NCBI GenBank assembly: GCA_013824165.1
Contig: PNNH01000005.1
Span: 1 to 64,000 of the forward strand
Direction: 5' to 3'
DNA from: Methylibium sp.
GTDB lineage: Bacteria > Pseudomonadota > Gammaproteobacteria > Burkholderiales > Burkholderiaceae_C
DNA: 64,000 nt
Shown: piece by piece, positions 46,666 to 54,058 of the stretch
Layout: every line of letters starts with the position of its first letter
How positions within the stretch are numbered: the stretch's first letter is position 1
Program-made: the position numbers and the translations under genes
The notes under the pieces: generated by a model
What the model was told of the DNA's origin: nothing
Database searches by the model: none
What the model saw: only the letters and a program-made list of their open reading frames with translations

Positions 46666-47731
46666 GCCCTCAAGCATGCGTGCCTTGCTGGCCCTGGTGC
46701 TGAGCTGCTCAGCAGGTGTCGCACTGGCTCAGGCCAAGGACTTCCCCGGTATTGGCCGTGCCGCGACGCCCAAGGAAATTGCGGCTTGGGACATTGATGT
46801 CCGGCCGGACTTTAAGGGCCTGCCTAAAGGCGCTGGCTCCGTGGCGCTGGGCCAGGAAGTGTGGGAAAGCAAGTGTGCTCACTGCCATGGCATCTTCGGC
46901 GAAAGCGGTGAAGTGTTTTCGCCGCTCGTCGGCGGCACGACGGCGGACGACATCAAGACCGGTCGGGTGGCGCGTCTGACCGACGCCAGCTTCCCCGGCC
47001 GTACCACCTTGATGAAGGTGCCGACGGTTTCGACTTTGTTCGACTACATCAACCGCGCCATGCCGTGGAATGCGCCGAAGTCCCTGAGCGTGGACGAGGT
47101 CTATGGCGTGACCGCGTTCCTGCTCAACCTCGGTGGCATCCTGCCCGACAACTACGTGATGTCGGACAAGAACATTGCTGAGGTCCAGCAGCGCATGCCC
47201 AACCGCAATGGCATGACGCTGGACCACACCATGTGGCCTGGCAAGGGGCTGACCACGGCCAAGGCAGCGGATACCCGCAACACGGCTTGCATGAAGAACT
47301 GCGACACAGGCGCGAAGATCAGCTCCTTCCTGCCGGACTATGCACGCAATGCGCACGGCAATCTGGCTGAGCAATCGCGCAGCGTGGGTGCTCAGCACGG
47401 TATCGACACGACCAAGCCGGTCGGCGATCCGACAAAGCGCGATGCAGCGCCTGCCAAGCCTGCCGAGCCGGCCAAGCCGTCAGCCGCCGCGCTGCTGAAC
47501 AAGTACAGTTGCACCGCATGTCACGCTGCAGATGCAAAGCTGGTCGGCCCATCGTTCAAGGAGATTGCCAAGAAGTATGCTGACCGTGCGGATGCCGTTG
47601 CTTACCTGACGGCCAAGATCCGTGCGGGCGGTGTGGGCGTCTGGGGCCCGATCCCGATGCCGGCTCAAGCGCTGGGCGAGGCGGATGCCGCGCTGCTCGC
47701 GCAATGGTTCAAGAACGGAGCCTCGCGTTAA
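46649..47731 (+). CDS. soxD: Sulfane dehydrogenase diheme cytochrome c subunit SoxD
   Basis: From ATG 46649 the product is 360 residues: signal peptide (MRALLALVLSCSAGVALAQA), a first cytochrome domain with CAHCHG (C76, C79, H80), a long middle part with FDYINRAMPWNAPKSL, a Lys/Pro/Ala linker (about 255-280), and a second cytochrome domain with CTACHA (C288, C291, H292). This is the diheme SoxD layout. It takes electrons from SoxC. The start overlaps soxC by 17 nt; ATG 46676 is an alternative directly before the hydrophobic core. 89 nt separate it from soxY. Confidence 0.95.
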   Translation: MFSSLKPSSMRALLALVLSCSAGVALAQAKDFPGIGRAATPKEIAAWDIDVRPDFKGLPKGAGSVALGQEVWESKCAHCHGIFGESGEVFSPLVGGTTADDIKTGRVARLTDASFPGRTTLMKVPTVSTLFDYINRAMPWNAPKSLSVDEVYGVTAFLLNLGGILPDNYVMSDKNIAEVQQRMPNRNGMTLDHTMWPGKGLTTAKAADTRNTACMKNCDTGAKISSFLPDYARNAHGNLAEQSRSVGAQHGIDTTKPVGDPTKRDAAPAKPAEPAKPSAAALLNKYSCTACHAADAKLVGPSFKEIAKKYADRADAVAYLTAKIRAGGVGVWGPIPMPAQALGEADAALLAQWFKNGASR

Positions 47732-47820
47732 GCCTGCGGCGCGTGGACCTCAAATACGGGATGACACGTATGGTGCGCCTGTATCCTTTTATTAGCATGG
47801 AGTGAACAAGGAGACTTCCC

Positions 47821-48291
47821 ATGATCGCAAATCGTCGACAGGTTCTGAAGCAGAGCGCCACCGTGGCCTCCCTGATGGTGGCATCTGGCGTGCTGGGCCC
47901 CCTGGCTCACGCCGCGGGTGCTGCTGCTGGCAAGGGCGCCTTTGACGCCAAGACCATGGCCGATCTGGTCAAGGCTCTGGGTTACGGTGCGCCCACCGAA
48001 AGCAAGGATGTCAGCATCACTGCGCCCGACATCGCCGAGAACGGCGCCGTGGTGCCTCTGGGTGCCACCACCACACTGGCTGGCGTCAAGCAGGTCATGC
48101 TGCTGGTTGAGAAGAACCCGTCCGTGCTGGCTGCGCTGTTCAACGTGACGCCCGAGGTTGACGCGAGTTTCTCGACGCGCGTCAAGATGGGCCAGTCGTC
48201 CAACGTCTTCGCAGTGGCGGTGACCAATGACAACAAGGTTCTGTTCGCGCAGAAGGAAGTCAAGGTCACCTTGGGTGGTTGCGGCGGCTGA
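47821..48291 (+). CDS. soxY: Thiosulfate-oxidation carrier protein SoxY
   Basis: The 156-residue protein has a Tat-like signal (NRRQVLKQSATVASLMVASG), the SoxY fold (DVSITAPDIAENGAVVPL, VTPEVDASFSTRVKMGQSSN) and ends VTLGGCGG, the flexible GGCGG tail whose cysteine carries all sulfur intermediates of the cycle. AAGGAGACTTCCC precedes the ATG. It works as SoxYZ with the next gene in the periplasm. Confidence 0.97.
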   Translation: MIANRRQVLKQSATVASLMVASGVLGPLAHAAGAAAGKGAFDAKTMADLVKALGYGAPTESKDVSITAPDIAENGAVVPLGATTTLAGVKQVMLLVEKNPSVLAALFNVTPEVDASFSTRVKMGQSSNVFAVAVTNDNKVLFAQKEVKVTLGGCGG

Positions 48292-48378
48292 TCCCGCAAA
48301 GATCCGGTGTCAACGCAAACTCAGCTAAGCATTCAATCGAGCCGGACCTCAAGCGGTTCGCTCACAAGGAGATAAAAC

Positions 48379-48690
48379 ATGGCAGATCCGATGCGCATTC
48401 GCGCTCAAGCCGCTGGCGACAAGGCAACAGTTCGTGTGCTGATGGCGCATGAGATGGAAAGTGGTCAGCGCAAGGACTCGGCAGGCAAGACCATCCCTGC
48501 CTGGTTCATCAGTGAAGTCAGCGCCTCGCTCAATGGCAAGGTGGTGATGACTGCGGAGTGGGGACCTTCGGTGTCCAAGAACCCGTTCCTGCAGTTCGCC
48601 ATCAAGGGCGCCAAGGCCGGTGACAAGGTTTCGGTCACCTGGACTGACAACAAGGGCGACAAGCGCACCGACGAGGCAGCGGTTTCCTGA
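48379..48690 (+). CDS. soxZ: Thiosulfate-oxidation chaperone subunit SoxZ
   Basis: The 103-residue protein matches SoxZ throughout: MRIRAQAAGDKATVRVLMAH, MESGQRKDSAGKTIPAWFIS, GPSVSKNPFLQFAIKG and SVTWTDNKGDKRTDEA. It has no signal peptide and no cysteine; it is co-exported with SoxY, whose Tat signal serves both. AAGGAGATAAAAC precedes the ATG. A strong palindromic hairpin follows, before soxA. Confidence 0.96.
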   Translation: MADPMRIRAQAAGDKATVRVLMAHEMESGQRKDSAGKTIPAWFISEVSASLNGKVVMTAEWGPSVSKNPFLQFAIKGAKAGDKVSVTWTDNKGDKRTDEAAVS

Positions 48691-48708
48691 TTCTGTTGTC
48701 ATTGAGCG

Positions 48709-48728
48709 CCGGCCCGCATGCGGGCCGG
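48709..48728 (+). terminator. Palindromic hairpin between soxZ and soxA
   Basis: CCGGCCCGCATGCGGGCCGG is a perfect 20-bp palindrome 18 nt after the soxZ stop, followed by TCTCTATTTG. It can form an 8-bp G/C stem in RNA. The weak T-tract suggests partial termination or 3'-end protection rather than a full stop, since soxA has no obvious promoter in the remaining 70 nt. Confidence 0.6.
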
Positions 48729-48797
48729 TCTCTATTTGTGCTTTCATTCGCGTGCCTTACCCTTTAGAACCCAGATAAGCAAAACAGGAGACGGAGC

Positions 48798-49598
48798 ATG
48801 AAGCTTCCAAAGGTCCTTCTCGCCATCAGCTGCGCGCTGCCGCTGTCGATGGCTCAGGCTCAAAAGAGTGCGGCAGATGGCATAGCTGAATACCGGGCGC
48901 TGCTGGCCGACGGCAATCCGGCCGAGCTGTTCGAAGCCAAGGGCGAGGGCATCTGGAAGACCAAGCGCGGTCCGAAGAATGCGTCTCTGGAAGCCTGTGA
49001 TCTGGGCAAAGGGCCAGGTGTCGTCAAAGGCGCTTTCGTCGAGTTGCCGCGCTGGTTCAAGGACACGCAGCGGGTGCAGGACATGGAGTCTCGCCTGCTG
49101 ACCTGCATGGAAACACTGCAGGGTCTGGACCCGGTGGCAATTGCAAAGACGCCTTTTGGCCGCGGTGAGCAGGCCAATATGGAAGCTCTGGCGGCCTGGA
49201 TCTCGGCTGAGTCACGCGGCATGAAGATGAACTTGTCTCAGGGCCATTCGGACGAGCGTCGGATGTATGAATTGGGCAAGCGGGCCTTCTTCTTCCGTGG
49301 CGGCCCGATGGATTTTTCCTGCGCCTCCTGTCATGGCGAGGAGGGCAAGCGAATCCGTTTGCAGGACTTGCCGATCCTGACGAAGAATCCGGGAGACGGC
49401 GTTGGCTTCGCGGCCTGGCCAGCATACCGGGTGTCCAGCGGTGAGATGTGGAGCATGCAGCGCCGCCTGAACGACTGCTTCCGCCAGCAACGCTTTCCTT
49501 ACCCAGGGTTTGCTTCGGATGTGACGATTGCTCTGGCCGTCTATATGGGCGTCAACGCCAAGGGTGCCGAGTCGATTGCCCCGGCCATCAAGCGCTGA
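48798..49598 (+). CDS. soxA: L-cysteine S-thiosulfotransferase subunit SoxA (monoheme type)
   Basis: The 266-residue protein has a signal peptide (LPKVLLAISCALPLSMAQA), an N-terminal domain without heme motif but with C67 and C103 (probable disulfide), and a C-terminal cytochrome domain with CASCHG (C175, C178, H179). The active-site cysteine that becomes the persulfide heme ligand is C227 in RRLNDCFRQQ. With SoxX it joins thiosulfate to the SoxY cysteine. The lost N-terminal CxxCH places it in the monoheme SoxA group. AGGAGACGGAGC precedes the ATG; soxX follows after 7 nt. Confidence 0.95.
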   Translation: MKLPKVLLAISCALPLSMAQAQKSAADGIAEYRALLADGNPAELFEAKGEGIWKTKRGPKNASLEACDLGKGPGVVKGAFVELPRWFKDTQRVQDMESRLLTCMETLQGLDPVAIAKTPFGRGEQANMEALAAWISAESRGMKMNLSQGHSDERRMYELGKRAFFFRGGPMDFSCASCHGEEGKRIRLQDLPILTKNPGDGVGFAAWPAYRVSSGEMWSMQRRLNDCFRQQRFPYPGFASDVTIALAVYMGVNAKGAESIAPAIKR

Positions 49599-49605
49599 AG
49601 GAGAC

Positions 49606-50259
49606 ATGATGCGAAAGACAACAATTGCAGTAGCCGCCAGCATCGCCGCCGTCACCCTGACGCTGGCCGGATGTGCCGTCGCGCCCAGTTCAGCCGAGCT
49701 TGATGCGCAGGCTGCAGCGATGATGAAGGCCTCGTTCCGTGACGAAGGTATCGCCACGATGAAGCGGCTGGATCAGGACCTGGGCCAGCAAGCCTGCTCG
49801 TCCGACAAGCAGCCCAGCGATGCGGTCGCCAAGAAGATCGAGGAAGAGTCGATGGCTTCGATTCGCTGGCCGGCCGGCGGCCAATACATCGGCGACTGGC
49901 GTGAGGGCGAGAGGCTGGCGCAGAACGGGCGCGGCATGACCTGGACCGACCGCTCTGCGGCGTCCAGTGCCAACGGCGGCAACTGCTACAACTGCCACCA
50001 GATCAGCAAGGCTGAGATCTCCTTCGGCACGATTGGGCCGAGCCTGTACAACTACGGCAAGATCCGTGGCGTGAAGGATGTTGCCGACCCCGCGACGGCC
50101 GCGATCGTGCAGTACACCTGGGGCAAGCTGTGGAATTCCAAGGCTTACAGCGCCTGTTCCAACATGCCGCGCTTCGGCCATGCCGGACTGCTGGATGAGA
50201 CGCAGCTCAAGCACATCATGGCCCTGCTGCTGGACCCGAAGTCACCGGTCAACCAGTAA
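49606..50259 (+). CDS. soxX: SoxX c-type cytochrome subunit of SoxAX
   Basis: The 217-residue protein starts at ATG 49606 (or the adjacent ATG 49609) after AAGGAGAC. It has a lipoprotein-like signal (VTLTLAGCAVAPSS, cysteine at 23), an N-terminal extension of about 85 residues with C64, and a cytochrome domain with CYNCHQ (C127, C130, H131) and the methionine ligand in CSNMPRFGHAG. SoxX forms the electron-accepting part of SoxAX. The extension makes it longer than the short SoxX of Paracoccus. A terminator follows. Confidence 0.95.
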   Translation: MMRKTTIAVAASIAAVTLTLAGCAVAPSSAELDAQAAAMMKASFRDEGIATMKRLDQDLGQQACSSDKQPSDAVAKKIEEESMASIRWPAGGQYIGDWREGERLAQNGRGMTWTDRSAASSANGGNCYNCHQISKAEISFGTIGPSLYNYGKIRGVKDVADPATAAIVQYTWGKLWNSKAYSACSNMPRFGHAGLLDETQLKHIMALLLDPKSPVNQ

Positions 50260-50271
50260 ACACTCGCCACC

Positions 50272-50295
50272 AGCCCGCTTCGGCGGGCTTTGTTT
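50272..50295 (+). terminator. Terminator between soxX and soxB
   Basis: AGCCCGC-TTCG-GCGGGCT is a 7-bp stem with a stable TTCG tetraloop followed by TTGTTT, 12 nt after the soxX stop. It separates soxB from the upstream sox genes in transcription, so soxB probably has its own promoter in the 27 nt to its start or depends on read-through. Confidence 0.8.
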
Positions 50296-50305
50296 GAAGT
50301 TAAAC

Positions 50306-50321
50306 ATAAGCGATTACTTAT
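50306..50321. promoter_or_regulatory. Inverted repeat directly before soxB
   Basis: ATAAG-N6-CTTAT, perfect 5-bp arms, ends 1 nt before the soxB ATG at 50323 and after the terminator. No Shine-Dalgarno sequence stands out there. The repeat may be an operator for the sox regulator or a translational control hairpin. Confidence 0.45.
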
Positions 50322-50322
50322 C

Positions 50323-52056
50323 ATGAATCTCAGCAAGCGCGAATTTTTGCAGGTCATGTCGGCCGCTTCCGTGGCGGGCATGGGGCTGGGGCGTTATGCC
50401 GATGCGGACGCGGCGACAGCCGAACAAGGGCTGTACGACTTGCCCCGCTTTGGCCAGGTGTCCTTCCTTCACATGACCGACTGCCATGCGCAGCTCAAGC
50501 CGATCTACTTCCGCGAGCCCAATGTGAACCTGGGTATCGCCGGCATGCAGGGCAACACGCCGCATGTGGTGGGCGAGAAGCTGCTCAAGAGCATTGGCGT
50601 GCGTCCGGGGACTGTGCAGGCCCATGCCTACACCTACATCGACTTCGAGCGCGCCGCGCGCCGCTACGGCAAGGTGGGTGGTTTTGCGCATCTCTCTACG
50701 CTGGTCAAGCGAATGAAGGCGAGCCGGCCGGGCGCCTTGCTGCTCGACGGTGGTGACACTTGGCAGGGTTCTGCCACTTCGCTGTGGACCAATGCCCAGG
50801 ACATGGTTGACGCCTGCAAGCTGCTCGGCGTGGACGTGATGACCGGCCACTGGGAGTTCACCTATGGCATGGAGCGCGTCAAGGAAATCCTGGAGAAGGA
50901 TTTCAAGGGCAAGCTCGACTTCGTGGCGCAGAACGTCAAGACCAACGACTTCGGTGACCAGGTGTTCAGCCCCTATGTCATCCGGGAAATCAACGGCGTG
51001 AAGTGCGCCATCATCGGCCAGGCCTTCCCGTACACACCAATCGCCAATCCGCGCCATATGGTGGCGGACTGGGCCTTCGGCATCCAGGACGAGAACATGC
51101 AGGCCATGGTCGACGAGGCGCGCGGCAAGGGCGCCAAGGTCGTCGTCGTGATCTCGCACAACGGCATGGATGTTGACCTCAAGATGGCCTCGCGCGTGCG
51201 CGGCATCGACGCCATCATGGGCGGCCACACGCATGACGGCGTGCCGGTGCCGGTGCTGGTGCAGAACGCAGGTGGCAAGACCATCGTCACGAATGCGGGC
51301 AGCAATGGGAAGTTCCTGGGGGTGCTGGACTTTGAACTCAAGGATGGCCGCGTCAGCGATTTCCGCTACAAGCTGATGCCCATCTTCTCGAACATGCTGA
51401 AGGCCGATCCTGAGATGGACGCCCTGATCAACAAGATCCGGGCGCCGTACGAAGCCAAGCTGTCAGAGAAACTGGCCATCACCGACGGTCTGCTGTATCG
51501 ACGCGGCAACTTCAACGGCAGCTGGGACCAGTTGCTGGTGGACGCACTGATGGATGTGCAGGGCGCGGACATTGCCTTCTCGCCTGGTTTCCGCTGGGGC
51601 ACGAGCCTGCTGCCTGGCGATGTGATCACGCGTGAGTTGATGATGGATCAGGTTGCCACCACCTACTCCTACGCGACCGTCACCGAGATGAGCGGTGCGA
51701 CCATCAAGACCGTGCTTGAGGACGTCTGCGACAACCTGTTCAACCCCGACCCCTACTACCAGCAAGGCGGCGACATGGTGCGCGTTGGTGGCCTGACTTA
51801 TGCCTGCGAGCCAGGTGCGGGCATGGGCCGGCGCATCCAGGACATGCGCCTGAACGGCAAGCCGATCGAGGCCGGCAAGAACTACCGTGTGGCCGGCTGG
51901 GCGCCGGTGGCCGAAGAGGCTGCCAGCATGCCCGGCACCCGCATGGTGTGGGATGTGGTCGAGCAGTGGCTCAAGTCCAAGGGCCGTGTCACGCCGCGCA
52001 AGATCAACACGCCGCGTCTGATCGGCGTCAGCGGAAATCCGGGCATCGTGCTCTGA
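50323..52056 (+). CDS. soxB: Thiosulfohydrolase SoxB
   Basis: The 577-residue protein has an export signal with SKREFLQVMSAASVAG and the 5'-nucleotidase-like dimanganese core: FLHMTDCHAQLKP, LLLDGGDTWQGSAT, MTGHWEFTYGMERVK, VVISHNGMDVDLK and GGHTHDGVPVP. The C-terminal domain with SPGFRWGTSLLPGD and YYQQGGDMVRVGGL is typical. SoxB releases sulfate from the SoxY cysteine. The signal carries KR, not RR, at the Tat twin-arginine position. No good ribosome-binding site is visible upstream. Confidence 0.96.
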   Translation: MNLSKREFLQVMSAASVAGMGLGRYADADAATAEQGLYDLPRFGQVSFLHMTDCHAQLKPIYFREPNVNLGIAGMQGNTPHVVGEKLLKSIGVRPGTVQAHAYTYIDFERAARRYGKVGGFAHLSTLVKRMKASRPGALLLDGGDTWQGSATSLWTNAQDMVDACKLLGVDVMTGHWEFTYGMERVKEILEKDFKGKLDFVAQNVKTNDFGDQVFSPYVIREINGVKCAIIGQAFPYTPIANPRHMVADWAFGIQDENMQAMVDEARGKGAKVVVVISHNGMDVDLKMASRVRGIDAIMGGHTHDGVPVPVLVQNAGGKTIVTNAGSNGKFLGVLDFELKDGRVSDFRYKLMPIFSNMLKADPEMDALINKIRAPYEAKLSEKLAITDGLLYRRGNFNGSWDQLLVDALMDVQGADIAFSPGFRWGTSLLPGDVITRELMMDQVATTYSYATVTEMSGATIKTVLEDVCDNLFNPDPYYQQGGDMVRVGGLTYACEPGAGMGRRIQDMRLNGKPIEAGKNYRVAGWAPVAEEAASMPGTRMVWDVVEQWLKSKGRVTPRKINTPRLIGVSGNPGIVL

Positions 52057-52064
52057 TCCGCTCC

Positions 52065-52096
52065 GGGACTTTCCTTTCAAAGCAAGGGAAAGTCCC
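52065..52096 (+). terminator. Hairpin after soxB
   Basis: GGGACTTTCC pairs with GGAAAGTCCC (52065-52074 with 52087-52096), a perfect 10-bp stem with a 12-nt loop, 8 nt after the soxB stop. No T-run follows. It could protect the soxB mRNA 3' end or pause RNA polymerase. Confidence 0.5.
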
Positions 52097-52111
52097 CGGC
52101 ACACAGTGCTT

Positions 52112-52135
52112 GTAGGGCCGCGGGAGCGGCCCTAC
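52112..52135. repeat. REP-like palindrome between soxB and arsR
   Basis: GTAGGGCCGC-GGGA-GCGGCCCTAC, a perfect 10-bp stem with a GGGA loop, followed by TATTG. Its G/C-rich symmetrical form resembles repetitive extragenic palindromes of beta- and gammaproteobacteria; no second copy was seen in this window. Confidence 0.5.
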
Positions 52136-52157
52136 TATTGCTCAACACTTAAGAAAG

Positions 52158-52169
52158 TTTGATATCAAA
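52158..52169. promoter_or_regulatory. 12-bp palindrome before the ArsR-type regulator
   Basis: TTTGATATCAAA is a perfect 12-bp palindrome in an AT-rich pocket of otherwise G/C-rich DNA, 14 nt before the regulator's ATG. ArsR-family repressors usually bind such AT-rich palindromes at their own promoter, so autoregulation is likely. Confidence 0.6.
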
Positions 52170-52183
52170 TTTTCGAGAACGTA

Positions 52184-52606
52184 ATGAGCGACAAACGTCC
52201 GCAAGACCCGTCCCAGGATCTCACTGAGGCCAACGCTGGCGGCGCTACGCCCAGGCCCGATGTAGCCGAGATGCGCCGGCATGCGGCAGAGGCTACCGCG
52301 CTGCTGAAGGCGATGGGCAATGAAGACCGGCTGCTGATTCTGTGCACCCTCAGCCAGGGCGAGATGACGGTGGGCGATCTTGAGGCGCGTACCCAGATCC
52401 ATCAGCCCACCTTATCGCAGCAACTCACGGTGTTGCGTGCGCAAGGCATGGTCTGCTGCCGCCGCGAAGGCCGGCACGCCTTCTACTCGGTCTGCAGCCC
52501 TGCGGCTCTGGCCACCATCGACACGCTCTACGGCCTTTTCTGCGCGCGCAGCGGGACTTGCACGCCGCCTGCACCGAGCAAGGGCCGGGGGAGGGCGCCC
52601 AAGTGA
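52184..52606 (+). CDS. ArsR-family regulator, probable persulfide-sensing sox repressor
   Basis: The 140-residue winged-helix protein has the ArsR core ATALLKAMGNEDRLLILCTL, recognition helix QIHQPTLSQQLTVLRAQGMV and wing CCRREGRHAFYSV. Cysteines C54 (helix 2, LLILCTL) and C120 (last helix, LYGLFC) are placed as in BigR/SqrR/SoxR-type sensors, which form an intramolecular polysulfide bridge and leave DNA. Metal-binding CxC motifs of arsenic/cadmium sensors are absent. C91, C92 and C104 are additional. Position after soxB supports sox control. N-terminal 28 residues are disordered in character. Confidence 0.85.
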   Translation: MSDKRPQDPSQDLTEANAGGATPRPDVAEMRRHAAEATALLKAMGNEDRLLILCTLSQGEMTVGDLEARTQIHQPTLSQQLTVLRAQGMVCCRREGRHAFYSVCSPAALATIDTLYGLFCARSGTCTPPAPSKGRGRAPK

Positions 52607-52711
52607 GCTAGACCGAGCCCCCACCCGGCCGCGAGAGCCCCTGGCGGCAGGGTCATCAACGCTAGCCGCGCATCGAACGACGGCAGCGCAATCACAACCT
52701 GGAGACAAAAC

Positions 52712-54016
52712 ATGAAACGACTGACAGCAGTCGCTGTGGCGACGCTCGCCCTGCCTTTTTCTGCGCAAGCCACCAACGGCATGCTGCTGGAGGGCTACGG
52801 GCCGATCAGCGCGGCCATGGGTGGGGCCGCGACGGCGGTCGAGAACGGCCTTGCCGCCGCCGCCAACAACCCCGCAACGCTGGGGCTGCAGACCGCGGGC
52901 GCCCGCCTGGATCTCGCCATCGGCCACCTCGGGCCTCGAGTCTCTTCAAGTGCCGGTCCCATGGTGGCGGATTCGGGTGGACGCGCCTACGTGATGCCCG
53001 CTCTGGGCTACGGCCGGCGCAATGGCGATCTCACTTACGGGGTCGCTCTGTTCGCCCAGGGCGGCATGGGCACCGACTACGCGTCTAACAGCTTCCTCGC
53101 GATGGGTTCGGGCAAGGAAGTGCGATCTGAGCTAGGCGTTGGGCGGCTCATCCTGCCGCTGGCCTGGCAGGCCAGCCCTGAGCTGGTGATCGGTGGCTCG
53201 GTGGATCTGGTGTGGTCGACCCTTGACCTGCGCATGGCGGCGTCCGGCGCCCAGCTCGGCCAGATGGTGACCGGGGCCGGCGGCAATCTCGCGATGGCCT
53301 TGCCGGCACTGGGCGGTGCACCTTGGGCGCGCATTGACTTCAGTGACGGCAGCAGCTTTTCTGGTGAGGCCTTCTCGACAGGCTTTGCTGCCAAGCTCGG
53401 GCTGATCTACAAGGCGTCGCCGACGCTCACACTGGGTGCAAGCTGGCACAGCAAGACTTCGCTGCGCGATATGAAGACGGGCAAGAACGCGGCCTCGCTG
53501 AGTGCCTTCGGTGGCTTTGCTGATGCCGGCCAACTGACGGTGCAGGATTTCCAGATGCCGCAGCAGTTTGCGCTGGGCCTGGGCTGGCAGGCAACGCCGG
53601 CGCTGCTGTTTGCGCTGGATGTCAAGCATGTTGCCTGGTCTGACGTGATGCAGTCCTTCAAGATGCGCTACGTCAGTTCGGGCATGGGCGGTGAAGTGAG
53701 CTTCGCACTGCCACAGCAATGGCGCGATCAGACCGTGATGGCGATGGGCGTGGCATGGAAGGCGTCCCCGGCGCTGACGCTACGCGCGGGCTACAACTCG
53801 GACTCGAACCCGATACCGGACAGCACGGTGAACCCGTTGTTCCCGGCCACGATTCGAAAGCACTACAGCCTGGGCTTCGGCTACGAGCTGTCGGAGCGCT
53901 CGGGCATCAGCGCCGCGGTCACCAGGGCGCCAAAGGTGAGTGTGCAAGCCGGCTCCGGAGTTTCGATCAGCCACAGCCAGTTGAATGCGCAGCTGATGTT
54001 CAGCCAGCGCTTCTGA
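52712..54016 (+). CDS. OmpP1/FadL-family outer-membrane transporter
   Basis: The 434-residue protein has a signal peptide (KRLTAVAVATLALPFSAQA), the FadL hatch-like N-terminus (TNGMLLEGYGPISAAMGGAA, ENGLAAAANNPATLG) and a beta-strand pattern of alternating residues ending MFSQRF with terminal Phe. FadL channels move hydrophobic molecules across the outer membrane by lateral diffusion. A copy inside a sox cluster suggests uptake of sulfur (S8, polysulfide) or hydrophobic organosulfur compounds; that is inference. CTGGAGACAAAAC precedes the ATG. It follows the arsR gene by 105 nt. Confidence 0.85.
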   Translation: MKRLTAVAVATLALPFSAQATNGMLLEGYGPISAAMGGAATAVENGLAAAANNPATLGLQTAGARLDLAIGHLGPRVSSSAGPMVADSGGRAYVMPALGYGRRNGDLTYGVALFAQGGMGTDYASNSFLAMGSGKEVRSELGVGRLILPLAWQASPELVIGGSVDLVWSTLDLRMAASGAQLGQMVTGAGGNLAMALPALGGAPWARIDFSDGSSFSGEAFSTGFAAKLGLIYKASPTLTLGASWHSKTSLRDMKTGKNAASLSAFGGFADAGQLTVQDFQMPQQFALGLGWQATPALLFALDVKHVAWSDVMQSFKMRYVSSGMGGEVSFALPQQWRDQTVMAMGVAWKASPALTLRAGYNSDSNPIPDSTVNPLFPATIRKHYSLGFGYELSERSGISAAVTRAPKVSVQAGSGVSISHSQLNAQLMFSQRF

Positions 54017-54058
54017 ATTCCTCAGCCACTTTTTTAGCTCAAATAGCAGGAAATTCTC

